Part shown: piece by piece, positions 51,831-62,329 of the stretch
Layout: each line of letters starts with the position of its first letter
Position numbering within the stretch: the stretch's first letter is position 1
NCBI GenBank assembly: GCA_012295275.1
Contig: CM022672.1
Coordinates: 10,390,404 to 10,454,403 of the forward strand
From: Chrysomallon squamiferum
Taxonomy: Eukaryota > Mollusca > Gastropoda > Neomphalida > Peltospiridae
Length of the DNA: 64,000 nt
Direction: 5' to 3'
Position numbers and translations under genes: made by a program
Notes under the pieces: generated by a model
The model's database searches: none
What the model was told of the DNA's origin: nothing
The model's input: the letters and a program-made list of their open reading frames with translations, nothing else

Positions 51831-52020
51831 CATGAAATGCTAGAAATGCTATTCTTTGCTTGCACTCAAATCCACAAATGGATTTTGTTTCTAGATTTAT
51901 ATCATGTTCTCGGCTATCTCCTTTTATTTCAAACTCCAAAATATTTCCAGCTGTAAGCTTTTTGAATAAAGATTCTCACCCTATACCTTTACAACTATCT
52001 CCCTTTTCAATAGTGATAAA
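51830..52020 (+). repeat. Diverged terminal copy of the 825-bp unit
   Basis: At 51830 the near-identical sequence stops. A diverged partial copy follows (TCTAGATTTATATCATG, CTATCTCCTTTTATTTCAAA, CCAGCTGTAAGC). It differs at many positions from the eleven array members and so probably marks the ancestral, non-homogenised edge. Confidence 0.8.
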
Positions 52021-52499
52021 ATGTTTTAATGTTTTTTAAAAATAATTGATCAACCTCAGAAACATGTATAATAGTGTCAGGGTTGGGGACCCTGAATTCA
52101 CTGTCTTACAGTCAGCTTGTTCTCTGTGTTTATAAACTCAACATTGCATGAAATGAAATCAGTTTTGATTAGGCAGTAAAAGAGAGAAGTGCAAGAAGAA
52201 CAAAAGAAAGGACTAAACAAAGGGAATATAAAAATTGTGCAGAATTAATACATTTAAAAGTAAAAATAGTGTAACAATTAATTTGTCTATAAAATGGTAG
52301 GAAAAGACAAAGAAAGACTTCATCATCACAAGAAACCTGTATTAAATAAAACAGTTTACTGATAATGTCAGACATTGTCTAATCACCTTTAGAATAAATT
52401 GTTGACTTGTACCAAAATTATATTTATATATAGATATATATATATATAAGTAAAAAAAAAAAAAAAAATTATATTTATATATGTATCTGTATATATGTA

Positions 52500-52530
<31 letters not shown>

Positions 52531-54370
52531 CTTGGGGGGGTTTTGGGGGGTTTGTTTTGTTTTGGTTTGTTCTTTTGAGTAAAAAAACAATTTAATGCAT
52601 TATCACACAAAGTATTATAAAATTCAAGTGATGAAATATGTATAGTCAGCCTGCCTTAGCCATGGATTTGGCATGCATAGTTTGTCCAATTGCAGCTGAA
52701 AAAGATTTTTCAACATTACACTTCAGTAAATTGTAATTTTTTCTAAAATACTGTAGTCAGTGTGATTTACATGGGTTTTGATGGTTCTTAGTGGTACCTC
52801 TTGTATGGTTTTAAGCGATGAATACACAGAAGGTAAAATTACATCATTTTGTGTAAGTATCCTGACATCTAGAGGTTTCTTGGTAGAGCTCTTGAACCTC
52901 TGGATAGGGAGGGCAGACTTTAATCACCATGTAACTGTTTATCTTAGGAGATGACTTTCCAGTGTTCTTAGAGACTGTCTCAAATCATCACTTGTTTTGT
53001 TTCTGGCAAGCAAAAATTTAATTTGCTGTATATTAAATATTAAAATACAGATAATAATATGTAGTTCATTTGTAAACTGCATACTTTGTTTGAAATCTCA
53101 CTGTGAAATGAATAAAGCTAACTAGATTGAAAATAATTAGATTATTTCAGTAAGGACAGAAGAGAACATTTAGATAATTACAGCTGACAGCAGCATTTAA
53201 AACTTAGGTGATTTCCCAAAAGCAAATTATTAAATAACTAAAATTTGAAAATATAAAAATACAGTAAAACACCTTTTTTAATAAAATATATTTTTATTAA
53301 ATGTGCAGTCGTGAAATATTGATTTTATATTTACTTACTAGATATTATGTAACTATGTTAAAGATGGAAAACAAATATTTTCTCAGTCTAGAACACTACA
53401 ATAGGTTGGGGAATATTAAATTAATGTTAGTCTTTCTTTTAAGTCATTACACTTTTAAACATCTGTCCATTCTTACTATTGAAAGAAATTTTGAATTCCC
53501 TATTTTTATTTTTATTTTCAAAATAGCTAATATAAAATATTGTAAGGTTTACACATTAATTGCTCATATTTAATTAATTTATTATTTACATTTTTTTAAA
53601 TTTCATGATACAGGTAGAAATTTCACTGACTCTACTAACTGTCAGATTTTAATTTAAATTTTATTACTATGTTTAATAAAAGAAATTACTAAACACTAAA
53701 AGGTCATATTTTCAGTAAATTTTAATTATTTGTTTTAAAATGCTGGTAGAAAAACAATTATCCAGCTTCTAGAAATATATTAATCTATTAATATAGTTTT
53801 GTACATAACTATTAATTATTTTTTTTTATATTAAACCTTAGACTGGAAAAGTGAAAAAAGAAAGAAAAAAAAAAAAAAAAGTTTGTGAATGTTAATCATG
53901 CTGCATAAATTGTCTGAAACCAGTATTTTAAAATCATTACATCCATATGGGGGGGGACAAAAAACCTTTATGAGAAGATCATTTTCAATATCAGTGATAA
54001 AAACTTATTTGACAATTTTGTTGTTGTTGCACATTCAGTTACATTCATAATTCAAAATTCAAAATTTACCAAAATAATTTATTTGATACCGTACCAAGCA
54101 AACAGCCCAATTGTGAGCACTAGTTTCAGCTGTGGTTGGTCATACTACCAGTTCATTTTTTATGCACCTTTATTTTATACAAACCATTGTCTTGTCCTAA
54201 CTCCAGTAGTGAACATATGTTAGTGTTTTCTGTCATGTATAAGCATTAAACCAGTCATTTCTGCCCTTCAGAGGTCCTTGTAGATTTGGTCTTTAAAACT
54301 CTTAAAAAGTAGTTCTGTTGAAATGTTTTGTGTTGTATATTATCATATAAATTTACATATGGTAACTTTA
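52020..54370. other. Gene-free intron stretch
   Basis: AT-rich DNA with a TA/GT microsatellite and A-run at about 52428-52530, a G-rich run (GGGGGGGTTTTGGGGGG, 52534-52550) and poly-A near 53863. There is no coding signal; minus-strand frames at 52.3-52.6 kb are microsatellite translations. Confidence 0.7.
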
Positions 54371-54373
54371 GCA

Positions 54374-54409
54374 TACTAAAATGTATTTTCTTTTTCTTTT
54401 CAGGTAAGT
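54374..54409 (+). promoter_or_regulatory. Candidate recursive-splicing (ratchet) point 3
   Basis: A branch-point candidate TACTAAA (54374-54380) precedes a strong pyrimidine tract (TATTTTCTTTTTCTTTT), CAG (54401-54403) and immediately GTAAGT (54404-54409). It is the cleanest of the three composite sites. It lies 25.3 kb after site 2 and 4.5 kb before candidate exon 2. Read in the frame left by exon 1, the downstream sequence hits a stop within about 45 nt. A functional role is inferred from architecture only. Confidence 0.65.
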
Positions 54410-54844
54410 TTACTGAAACCTGGGTCTGTTGTGTGATGTTTTGATATGAGAGGATTTTTCTGCACATCAAAAACCCCACAAAAAAACCAAAGAAGTATTT
54501 CTAGTCTTCCAGTGATAAGATTGTCTGTCTGCCCACAGAGACCATCTTTAAAAAGTGTTCAACAAATTTATTTCCCTAATAATTATCATTCTTCTTATTC
54601 CCGACATAATATCAAAATAATCTGGGGGCAATGGCCTTATTTTAAACAAAATTTTAATTTTTTTTTTTTTTTTTTTTTATTAGTTAATATACATGTGCAA
54701 TATCTACTGGTTTACATTGTGTTGACATTCCCAAATAATATTCTTTATTTTATTTTTTAAATTACTGTTACTATTCACAAAACCATACCATATTTTTTTT
54801 TTTTTTTTTTTCATTTTTTTTTTAAAATTAATAACACACACATA

Positions 54845-54887
<43 letters not shown>

Positions 54888-54953
54888 TCCATTTTTATTT
54901 GAGTGAGAATAATTTATATTATTCATTTATACTGATACATTTATTAAAATTAA

Positions 54954-55007
<54 letters not shown>

Positions 55008-55010
55008 CAG
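54845..55010. repeat. Two (ATT)n microsatellites with poly-T runs
   Basis: ATT runs at about 54848-54887 and 54955-55006. Long T-runs lie at 54659-54679, 54790-54810 and 55269-55314. Confidence 0.95.
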
Positions 55011-55393
55011 CAATATTAAATTAAGATATGATAAATTACTATTGTATTGAATACTGTGTATATTAACAAATTTAAATATTGTTATTTTCTACATACAACA
55101 GTAAGTTCTACTGATTTTCAAAACTATATTCTTTTCTTTTTATTATTTTTTCGAAACATTTTCATATTTTGGGGATATTATTTCAATATGTTTATTCAGT
55201 AAAATGAAAGTGAAATTTATACGTTTATATATTTTTTTATAATGGAAAAAAAATATGTTTAAAATTTTTATTTTTTTTTTTTAATTTTTTTAATTTTTTT
55301 TTTTTTTTTTTTTTAAGTCAAGTGATTGTAATATCATTATACCTAAATGTAATCAAATTTACAAATGCTGTATACACTTTGGGAATGTAGGTA

Positions 55394-55462
55394 TTAACCT
55401 GTTTATTCCTATATAATGCATTATTAGCAGATAGTGCACTGAGCCAGCTCTGAAAGGGTTAA
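55394..55462. mobile_element. Possible tiny piggyBac-like MITE
   Basis: TTAACCTG at the left and AAAGGGTTAA at the right place TTAA at both ends of a 69-bp segment, as in piggyBac-type insertions (TTAA target, CCCTTT-type ends). The left end is a poor match, so this is tentative. Confidence 0.25.
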
Positions 55463-55969
55463 TCTTGTATATAATAAAAGGTTGTGTTTTGACAGTGTTA
55501 GTAAACTACAATTATAACATTTCACAGTTCAAAACCATTTGCCAGATACTCTCAACAGTTAGCTATGAATATCCACAATATCTGCTTTGGGCAGAGGATT
55601 TTGTTTATCTGGGTAAGCATATTTTATTTAAGAAAACAAAGGGAGGGAGACATATTTTTTTATATTAAATAAAACAATGTTATAAATTGCAGATTAGTGT
55701 CATCTTGTTACCTCATCATGGAATTTCAACATTCAGTACAGTTCTAATACTTTAAATCTGTTTTATGAAGTATTTTTAAATAATAATAATGATAACAGTA
55801 ATTGCATAAACTGTATTTTAAAAAACCCACAACAGCAACCATTTGCTATTAGTGAAACAAGATGACTATTTTTTATACTGAAGTGAAATTTATTTTTGTT
55901 ATATAAAGGGTTTTTAACAGACCATTTATTTTGGGTTGCTGATATGTAAGTTTTAATCCCTGTTCTCCA

Positions 55970-56200
55970 TCTTTCTACCATATTCAGAAGTGTGTTGGCA
56001 TGGCTGAATCCAGCTTCAACCATACATCAGCATGATAAAAATAAAAGGATTTGGGAATATCTAGTTCTAAAGACCAATTTTCTCTCACCAACCCCTGACA
56101 ACCCTATAGTTTTCATTGACCTTCTGACTGAGAGAATAGCCAATATACCACAGGGAGTCAGTATCACCCTTTTTTGGAAACCCCTGTTCTAGAATTTCTT
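55970..56200 (-). mobile_element. hAT-like fragment
   Basis: The minus strand from about 56190 reads GAACAGGGGTTTCCAAAAAA, then GGGTGATACTGACTCCC. CAGGGGTTTCC resembles hAT termini. A GAACAGGGATT block in the same orientation lies near 55960, so the two are not an inverted pair. This may be two overlapping fragments. Confidence 0.3.
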
Positions 56201-56639
56201 GAAGTGAATTTCTGTTTTTTAAAAGTTAAATTATTGGTATGTAAAACTTAACTATGAAGTGAGCTGAGGTTTATCTCTAAACTCTGTGGTTGTTATTCAT
56301 GTAACAACTCTGCAGTGATTGACAACCTGCTCAGTAGCACCACCTTTCAAGAACAGCAGCTGATATTAAAGGTACATATTTATAATGTAAATGCTTATAA
56401 TTACACTTTATAATTCTTCATAACTTCTGTCACAGTACAAAATATAACTTAGGAGCCCCAACCTTGAAAACAATTTGCAATGGGGTGCTAAAAAAATAAA
56501 AATGTATGAACTACATCTTGCACTTTCATTAACTCATTTTTAACCAACAAACAGTTAAAAACCACAGAGATGATGCTATGGAATGGTTTTTTCTTTTGTA
56601 TTAGTTATGAAGAACTGTTTTTTTTGGATTGGAAATAAT

Positions 56640-56830
56640 GAAATACCAGCACTGAAAGGGATTTGTTCTGGTTGCAAAAAATGCTTTAATTCAGTGCCCT
56701 TCTCCTGAGTTACTGTTTTAGATCAGTTCTGGGTCACTGATTAGAATGGTTAATAATGACAAATCAGCACTGAAGAAGATTTGATCTGGTTGCTAACAGT
56801 TCTTTAGTTCAGTGCTATAGCCGCTAAGTT
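56640..56830 (+). repeat. Degenerate two-copy duplication
   Basis: Two diverged copies of a segment containing CAGCACTGAA, GATTTGWTCTGGTTGC and TTCAGTGCYNT (about 56647-56700 and 56765-56815), about 118 bp apart. Nothing else is recognised in 56200-57600 apart from a poly-T run at 57208-57224. Confidence 0.6.
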
Positions 56831-57600
56831 GCAGCCAGTCTCTGCAGACATCAAACAGAAAGAAACATTAAGGTTTGTCAGAGCATGAACTATTGAAATA
56901 AACAGATTTCAAAGATTTGAATTATATACTCGCACTGTTATAAAGTGCTCAGAAACAACACAGAAGATAGATAGATTTTCAGATGCTTTCTGCAAATTAA
57001 TATACAAACAATTAAAAGTTAAATGTGAAAGACTAATAGGACCCTGATGTATTGTTTCAATGTCTGTCACACTATTATCCATTTGCTTTTTGTATTAGAT
57101 CTCAAACCCACAGTTACTGTATGGATAATGAAGACTAAAAATCATGACAAAAATGCAGATTTTATTTATTTTTTATTTATTCAATTTTTTAAATTATTTA
57201 TTATTATTTTTTTTTTTTTTTTTTCAATTCATTCAAACAATCATATCCTAACCCAAATGGTGTGACTATGAAATTTCTGTTTGCAGCATGCAGCATCTCT
57301 TCAGCATAAATATTAATTGCCACAAATACATTGAATGTTTCTATTCATAATATCCAAATATCTAAAACATTGCACAAATGCTGGATGATACAACAAATAG
57401 AATTTTACTGAAAAGCATGGTTATAAATCTCAATGACATCATTTTAATTTGTTCACATCAGTTAAAACAGTAATTGCTATTTCTCCAAACACAACACATT
57501 AACTGACATTTTAGCACATCACAATAAAGTTTTAAACATTAGCAATATGTTTTCACATTGCTTTTGATTTTGTGAGGAAACAAAAGAGGAAATTAATTGT

Positions 57601-57734
57601 TTAATCCTTCAGAGCTCACATTATTTTTCATACAGGAAAAATTGCACAAAATCATCACATAATTCTTTCAGTAAGAAATTTAAACCAAAAAATATGCTTC
57701 AGTATCTCAGTCCCACTGTGAGCCCTGAAGGGTT
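57601..57734. mobile_element. Short MITE with CCTTCAGRGCTCACA inverted ends, piggyBac-like
   Basis: The left end TTAATCCTTCAGAGCTCACA is mirrored by the right end TGTGAGCCCTGAAGGGTT. The inverted repeats are about 18 bp with few mismatches, enclosing about 95 bp. A TTAA at the left edge and a CCTT-type start fit a piggyBac-like MITE; the right TTAA has decayed. Confidence 0.5.
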
Positions 57735-58205
57735 GTGCTTAGGTATTTTCACAGCTGGAGAACTTTAAACAGTATTTTAAAACAATTCATAACTTAATTT
57801 TTATCAAATGTTAGCAAAGTAAGGTGTGTATTTCAAAAGCTTCTTCAACACAACTCATTTCTGATCTTTTGAACCAACAAGTATGTTATTTTTACCATGG
57901 CAGATTGTATATGACACATACATTAGTTATTACGAATTTAGTAACTTGCTAAGATATCAGATTAGTTCATCCCTTGTCTGTGGTCCTCTCAGGGTATTTC
58001 TAATTCAGCCATTGTCCCATGACAATGTGTATGAGAAAGTGCATATAACATATCCCATGCTACTAATTGAAAACAAGAATCTCTTACAGGTTTCTTCTTT
58101 CACTATCTATGCAGTCCCTAGCAATATATATGATGTCATATAGCCAAAGATTTCATCCTTCCAAGACTAATGGCATACAAAGTTTGTGGCATCTTAGTAG
58201 CCAAG

Positions 58206-58228
58206 TTGCTGCCATGTTATTTATTTTT

Positions 58229-58259
<31 letters not shown>

Positions 58260-58262
58260 TTA
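58206..58262. repeat. (TTTA)n microsatellite
   Basis: A TTTA run of about 13 units. Neighbouring 58260-58850 is low-complexity A/T-rich DNA leading into the acceptor of candidate exon 2. Confidence 0.95.
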
Positions 58263-58895
58263 TTAGTAGTATTAGTAGTATTTTATTAAAAAAAAATTAA
58301 TTTATTTTAAATTATTAACAAAAAATCATATAATGATTTATTGATTTAGAAATTACTAATCTGAAACAGTTAATAACATCCGATAAGAAGATGAGTAAAT
58401 CAGTGATTACATTTGTGACCACCATCAAACAAGGGAATTTACAGTACTCAGCCTGTAAAGACTATTTTTAATTTGTAGAATGATTTTATTTTTTTTTAAT
58501 TTTTTTTTTTTTTTACTCGAAATTGGTGATTTACAAATTTTCTGTTTCTGTTTTTTATGTTTAACTTAAAAAATGGTCATTATTTTATGGAGCTAATCCA
58601 CTTGTAGGATAAAATATCAATAACACAGAAATACGTCCAATAAAATATTTAAAAAAAAAAAAAATTAATAAACTAAAAATATATTCTTACCTAAGGCCAC
58701 AGTTTTTCATTAGCTAGATTACCAATCCCACCTACAGTGATTATGAAGAAAAACCAAGGAGGAAATAAAATTTTCTTCTAGCCAAATGATTGTAAAATGA
58801 TGCCCAAAACTTATTTAAAGCTTAGGGGTTTCTTTAGCATTTTTATTTTTTATTGCTAATTTTTTTTTTATTCACCTCTTTTCATAATGATTTAG

Positions 58896-59014
58896 GTGTC
58901 ACTGCTAATATAGTGACTTTTGCTGAACTGAAATGTATTCTAGAAAAATGGCTTGAAGATGAATTTGATGTAGACCAAAATGACAAAATGTACAACAATA
59001 AAGACTTCAGTCCT
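58896..59014 (+). CDS. Candidate second coding exon of the exon 1 gene
   Basis: A branch-point-like TGCTAAT near 58852, a T/C tract and TTTAG end the intron at 58895. The first two bases (GT) complete the codon begun by exon 1 (G+GT, Gly). The frame then runs open as VTANIVTFAELKC, ILEKWLEDEFDVDQND, KMYNNKDFSP. This amphipathic, acidic stretch looks coding, unlike its A/T-rich flanks. The 3' end is uncertain. The only donor near the drop in coding quality is CCT|GTAACA (59014|59015), which is weak; it would give 119 nt and leave phase 0. If that donor is unused, the frame continues to TAA at 59063-59065. I recognise no family; there is no membrane or signal segment. The acceptor, phase and composition agree, but homology evidence is missing. 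Confidence 0.5.
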
Positions 59015-60400
59015 GTAACATACTTTTTACAAGCAAATCTAATTTTCTGTTTTTCTTCTTTTTAAAAAAAAAAAAATTGAATGAATTTTAATTTGTTTGC
59101 CTGAAGCATTTGCACATATATGTAGCTCTCCCAAGCATTAAATGAGCACACAAAAAAATTAGTATATTTCCGCACACATCCATAACAAAACCAGACTTAT
59201 ATTGTGTATACACATACAAACACATACACACATACATTTTATGAGAAGGAAAATATAATAATCATCTATACACATGTATGTCTTTGAATGTGTGTGTATT
59301 TGACAGACAATGTAGTGTAATGTTGCATGTGTTAATGATGCAGTTGACTCAAGTTTTCTTCCATTTTCCTCTCATCAGAGTGGATCAGGAAGTTATACAG
59401 GTTGAACATCACTAATCGAGCAAGTTGGAACCAGACAAGTGCCAGACCAATTGATTTTCCAAATCAGTGAAGCTTCGGGGATAAAATAGCAAAATAATGC
59501 ATGTAATGTACTGTTAAGAAAAGGTTAAATCTCTATCTGTATAACAGCATCAAGCACTTTTGGTCAGCTGTGGCAGATAAAAACAGCTTCAGGTGCTAGT
59601 GGTGTCACAGGTGGCCAAGCAGCACGTGTGCAATCTAATGACCACAAGATTCATATCACCATCCAGAACCATCGAAGCTGCCAGACTAGGCAGGTTCAAC
59701 TTACATGTTGAAAATTTCCTCATTTGTATTTTGTATGATGATTTTAACTCGATCACATACTGTTGTCATTGTTTAGTGTTACCATGTTATGTAGTTTATT
59801 TATTATTATTAATATTCATATGTACCCTTCAAGTCATCTTTGTTTCTTCAATTATCTGCAAGGAATGAATGTAATTCTTGAGAAACATTCAGTAATGATA
59901 TTTACACATTTTAACCATTGACTAAATGCAAGTACACATAAATACAAACAAGATTAATGATAACAGTATTTTAATTCTAAAATATTTGAATAATACATTT
60001 TTAATATTATAAAAAATATTTGATTTGGAGACATAATTCAGTAATTGCATGGAAATAAGTTTAGTGTGGAACACAAGTACAAAACATTTTTTATTATTAT
60101 TTTTCTAGTTTGCTATGTTATATTTCAATTAACAGTTTTCTCATTTCAGATTTGTTTTACATTTTTCATTTAAAGCCATGTCAATTTACATGCATGTTTG
60201 TATATTCTGCCACAAAATTATTTTATCATCTTTTGCTAGGGACTGGTGACTGTTTATTGGGGGTGAATGAGAGATCACAGGATTGGTTTTTCACAGTATA
60301 CACACTGAGGTGTTTTCATATGCACTTTATCAAGCCAGTTGAGAGGAATCATGTTGTATGAAAGATCTCCTGGCTTAGAATCAGTCATCAGTGTACTATT
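59015..60400. other. Flank downstream of candidate exon 2
   Basis: No convincing further exon. A strong acceptor-like CATTTTCCTCTCATCAG ends at 59378, followed by 22 bases and then CAG|GTTGAA. CAGGTTGAACATCAC after a TA at 59396 also resembles a pogo/Tigger-type terminus. A tRNA-like pair of blocks (TGGCCAAGCAG near 59612, GATTCATATCACC near 59648) suggests another worn SINE. Confidence 0.4.
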
Positions 60401-60730
60401 TGACCATTTCTCAATTTGTTAGTGTTCCACAGCTTGTCAAACAAAAGCCCTGTTATGTACAGTTCTGCTGGAATAATGATGAAGGCTGTAATGAAGTATT
60501 TCCCTGATATGCTTTTGGTTCAGGATGAATCATTAATGGGCTCGTTAGGATCTTTCTCATTCTGCTTATGTTTCAAAACTTTGTGAATCAAAGGACCTGA
60601 TCTGTAATATAGTGCTGGGGATCTGTGATATGCTATTCTCAAATTGCTAGAGTTTCACAATTTGTGAATCAAAGACCTGGTAAGTACTGCCTCACTGGAG
60701 GAATGATATGTATAAAAATATATCATATAC
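60400..60730 (+). repeat. Three degenerate copies of a roughly 80-150-bp segment
   Basis: A module with CTCAATTTGYTAG, TTTCACAAYTTGTGAATCAAA, a CCTG core and an AGTRCTGCT-like tail occurs near 60408, 60560 and 60640. The third copy contains CTG|GTAAGTA at 60679|60680, which by chance or not resembles a 5' splice site. Confidence 0.55.
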
Positions 60731-61059
60731 AACTGACAGTCGTATTTTCCCTCCTGCATTATTTTAGTGGTCCCTGTCTATGTGTAACTCATGTAAATTA
60801 AAAATGAATTATGTGTATCATTAAATAAAACATTTCTTTCTTCTTTGGACCAGTGGAACTAATGACTGATGACTAGTTACACCTGAATGAAAAAGAATGA
60901 TTACTTGTTTCAGAGGTGACTAACAGTATCTGATATAGGGGTCCTGTTACAAGCATATATGGAAATATACTGTTTAGGATAAAGACTGGTGGTGCAGATT
61001 ACAATTGATAGATTAATGTAATTCATTAATGTAATTCAGTAATGCTAGGCAGCTTGTAA

Positions 61060-61470
61060 ATGGATACTGCTTACCACTAGTTCATAATGATTTTCATAAA
61101 TAACTCGACAAAGAAAAATCCTTTGTTAAAGAATTGATAAAAAGGAAGAAAGACCCTAACTTTTTATACAGTTGACTGGCATCTGAGATTTTTTCCCATT
61201 CCAAACATCAATCCCAAAATCAAGACCTGGTTATTTATTTTCCTTGAAGATTATTCTGACTTACACACAGTTACTGCTTACCACTAAATGAAATGTTCAT
61301 TGTGGATTTTCCTAAATAACTCAATAAAGAGAAACTGTCTGTTAAAGAACTGATAAAAAGGAAGAAAGACCATCACTCTTTTGTACTGTTGATTGGCATC
61401 TGAGATTTTTTCCCATTCCAAATGTTGATCCCAAAATCAAGACCAAGTAAGTTATTTTTCTTGCAGATGT
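61060..61470 (+). repeat. 208-bp tandem duplication
   Basis: Two diverged copies, about 61062-61260 and 61272-61470. Both contain TACTGCTTACCACTA, AATAACTCRAYAAAGA, AAAAGGAAGAAAGACC, CATCTGAGATTTTTTCCC and CCCAAAATCAAGACC. A minus-strand 78-codon frame at 61342-61578 overlaps the second copy; I see no reason to call it a gene. Confidence 0.8.
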
Positions 61471-61578
61471 TTGGATAACCAGAGTTACTATATTTGTAAT
61501 TGCCACCTGGACAAGCCATTCTTCTTCCAGTATACCATTCAAAATTATTTTCAAGCAACATTCCAATAAATAAGTCAA

Positions 61579-61775
61579 AGCTAGCTAGAGTCAGCTAATT
61601 ATTGTAACATCTTATAAAACAACACCTAGCATCAAAGTTAACTAGAGTCAGCTAATTATTGTAACATCTTATAAAACAACACCTAGCATCAAAGTTAACT
61701 AGAGTCAGCTAATTATTGTAACATCTTATAAAACAACACCTAGCATCAAAGTTAACTAGAGTCAGCTAATTACTA
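61579..61775 (+). repeat. 57-bp tandem repeat, about 3.5 units
   Basis: The unit starts TTAACTAGAGTCAGCTAATT and ends AACACCTAGCATCAAAG. The copies are nearly identical and so recent. It directly precedes the Mutator-like transposase remnant. Confidence 0.95.
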
Positions 61776-61779
61776 ATGA

Positions 61780-62120
61780 TGAAGTAACAGCAGCTTTTGA
61801 AGAACTATCAGAAGCTGATGAAGATGACTGTGTTACCAATACTGGAGTACTTTGAGGACAGCTTCATCGGTCATCAGTGTGGCATAGATGGTTGCAGACG
61901 TGATTCATTTCACAATGTTGGATTATGGAATATGCACCAGCGAGTGGAATTTGCTGTGGACTAACAACTTCATGGAAGGGTGGCAAACATTGGGGCCTAA
62001 CATCCAAATTTCTGGAAGTTTATAGATATTTTAAAGCATGAACAAGCACTGAATGAATTGGAAATAAAGCAGATGACTGGTGGGGAAGCACCTCAAACAC
62101 TTTGTTGAAAAAAATACCTA
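61780..62120 (+). pseudogene. Mutator-like (FLYWCH-type) transposase remnant
   Basis: Across frames the plus strand encodes VTAAFEELSEADED, then YFEDSFIGHQ, then TNNFMEGWQTLG, then ILKHEQALNELEIKQ. These follow in order the known carboxy-terminal signature of animal Mutator-like transposases (AFEEL..., YFEDxYIG, PRTNNSVEGWH, LKKEQSLNELKIEQ). At least three frameshifts or stops separate the blocks, so it is dead. The same family segment occurs in the 2-kb repeat units. The adjacent 62.18-62.32 kb has the repeated TTGTCCGGGG modules expected near an element end. Confidence 0.7.
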
Positions 62121-62177
62121 GAAGCTTCAATGTGTTCTGTTGACTCTGGATAGACAGACTATTTGTAAACAAATAAA

Positions 62178-62320
62178 AGTTGTCCAGGGGGGGGTTGTCT
62201 GGGGTAAGTTGTCTGTGGGGAAGTTGTTGTCTGGAGGGCAATTGTCCTAGAATTGTCTGGGGGTGAAGTGTTTGGGGGATTGTCTGGGGGTATCTTGTCT
62301 GTTTGTCTTTTTTTTTTAAA
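62178..62320. mobile_element. Terminal module of a Mutator-like element (TTGTCTGGGG repeats)
   Basis: TTGTCC or TTGTCT followed by four or more Gs recurs about eight times (for example GTTGTCCAGGGGGGGG, ATTGTCTGGGGGTATC). A further partial module lies at 62670 (TTGTCTGGAGGGATTG). The same motif in inverted form bounds the 14463-15060 element. I infer these are subterminal repeats of the transposon whose coding remnant lies just upstream. Confidence 0.55.
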
Positions 62321-62329
62321 TTGTTTTGG

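Larger units (their letters stand above)
3406..58895 (+). other. Proposed giant first intron (about 55.5 kb)
   Basis: It begins GTAAAG after exon 1 and ends at a branch-point candidate TGCTAAT (about 58852), a T/C-rich tract and TTTAG (58891-58895). The interval contains simple repeats, tandem arrays and decayed transposons, and no convincing additional plus-strand exon. It holds three CAG|GTAAGT composite splice sites (18748, 29127, 54403) that could allow stepwise removal. The assignment depends on both flanking exons being real and belonging to one transcript. Confidence 0.5.

Noticed and set aside
58676-58700. Minus-strand CTTAG|GTAAGA junction
   Set aside because: Purine-rich upstream sequence on that strand; not a plausible acceptor.
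61342-61578. 78- and 62-aa minus-strand frames
   Set aside because: They overlap a 208-bp tandem duplication, the first copy is interrupted, and no family is recognised.
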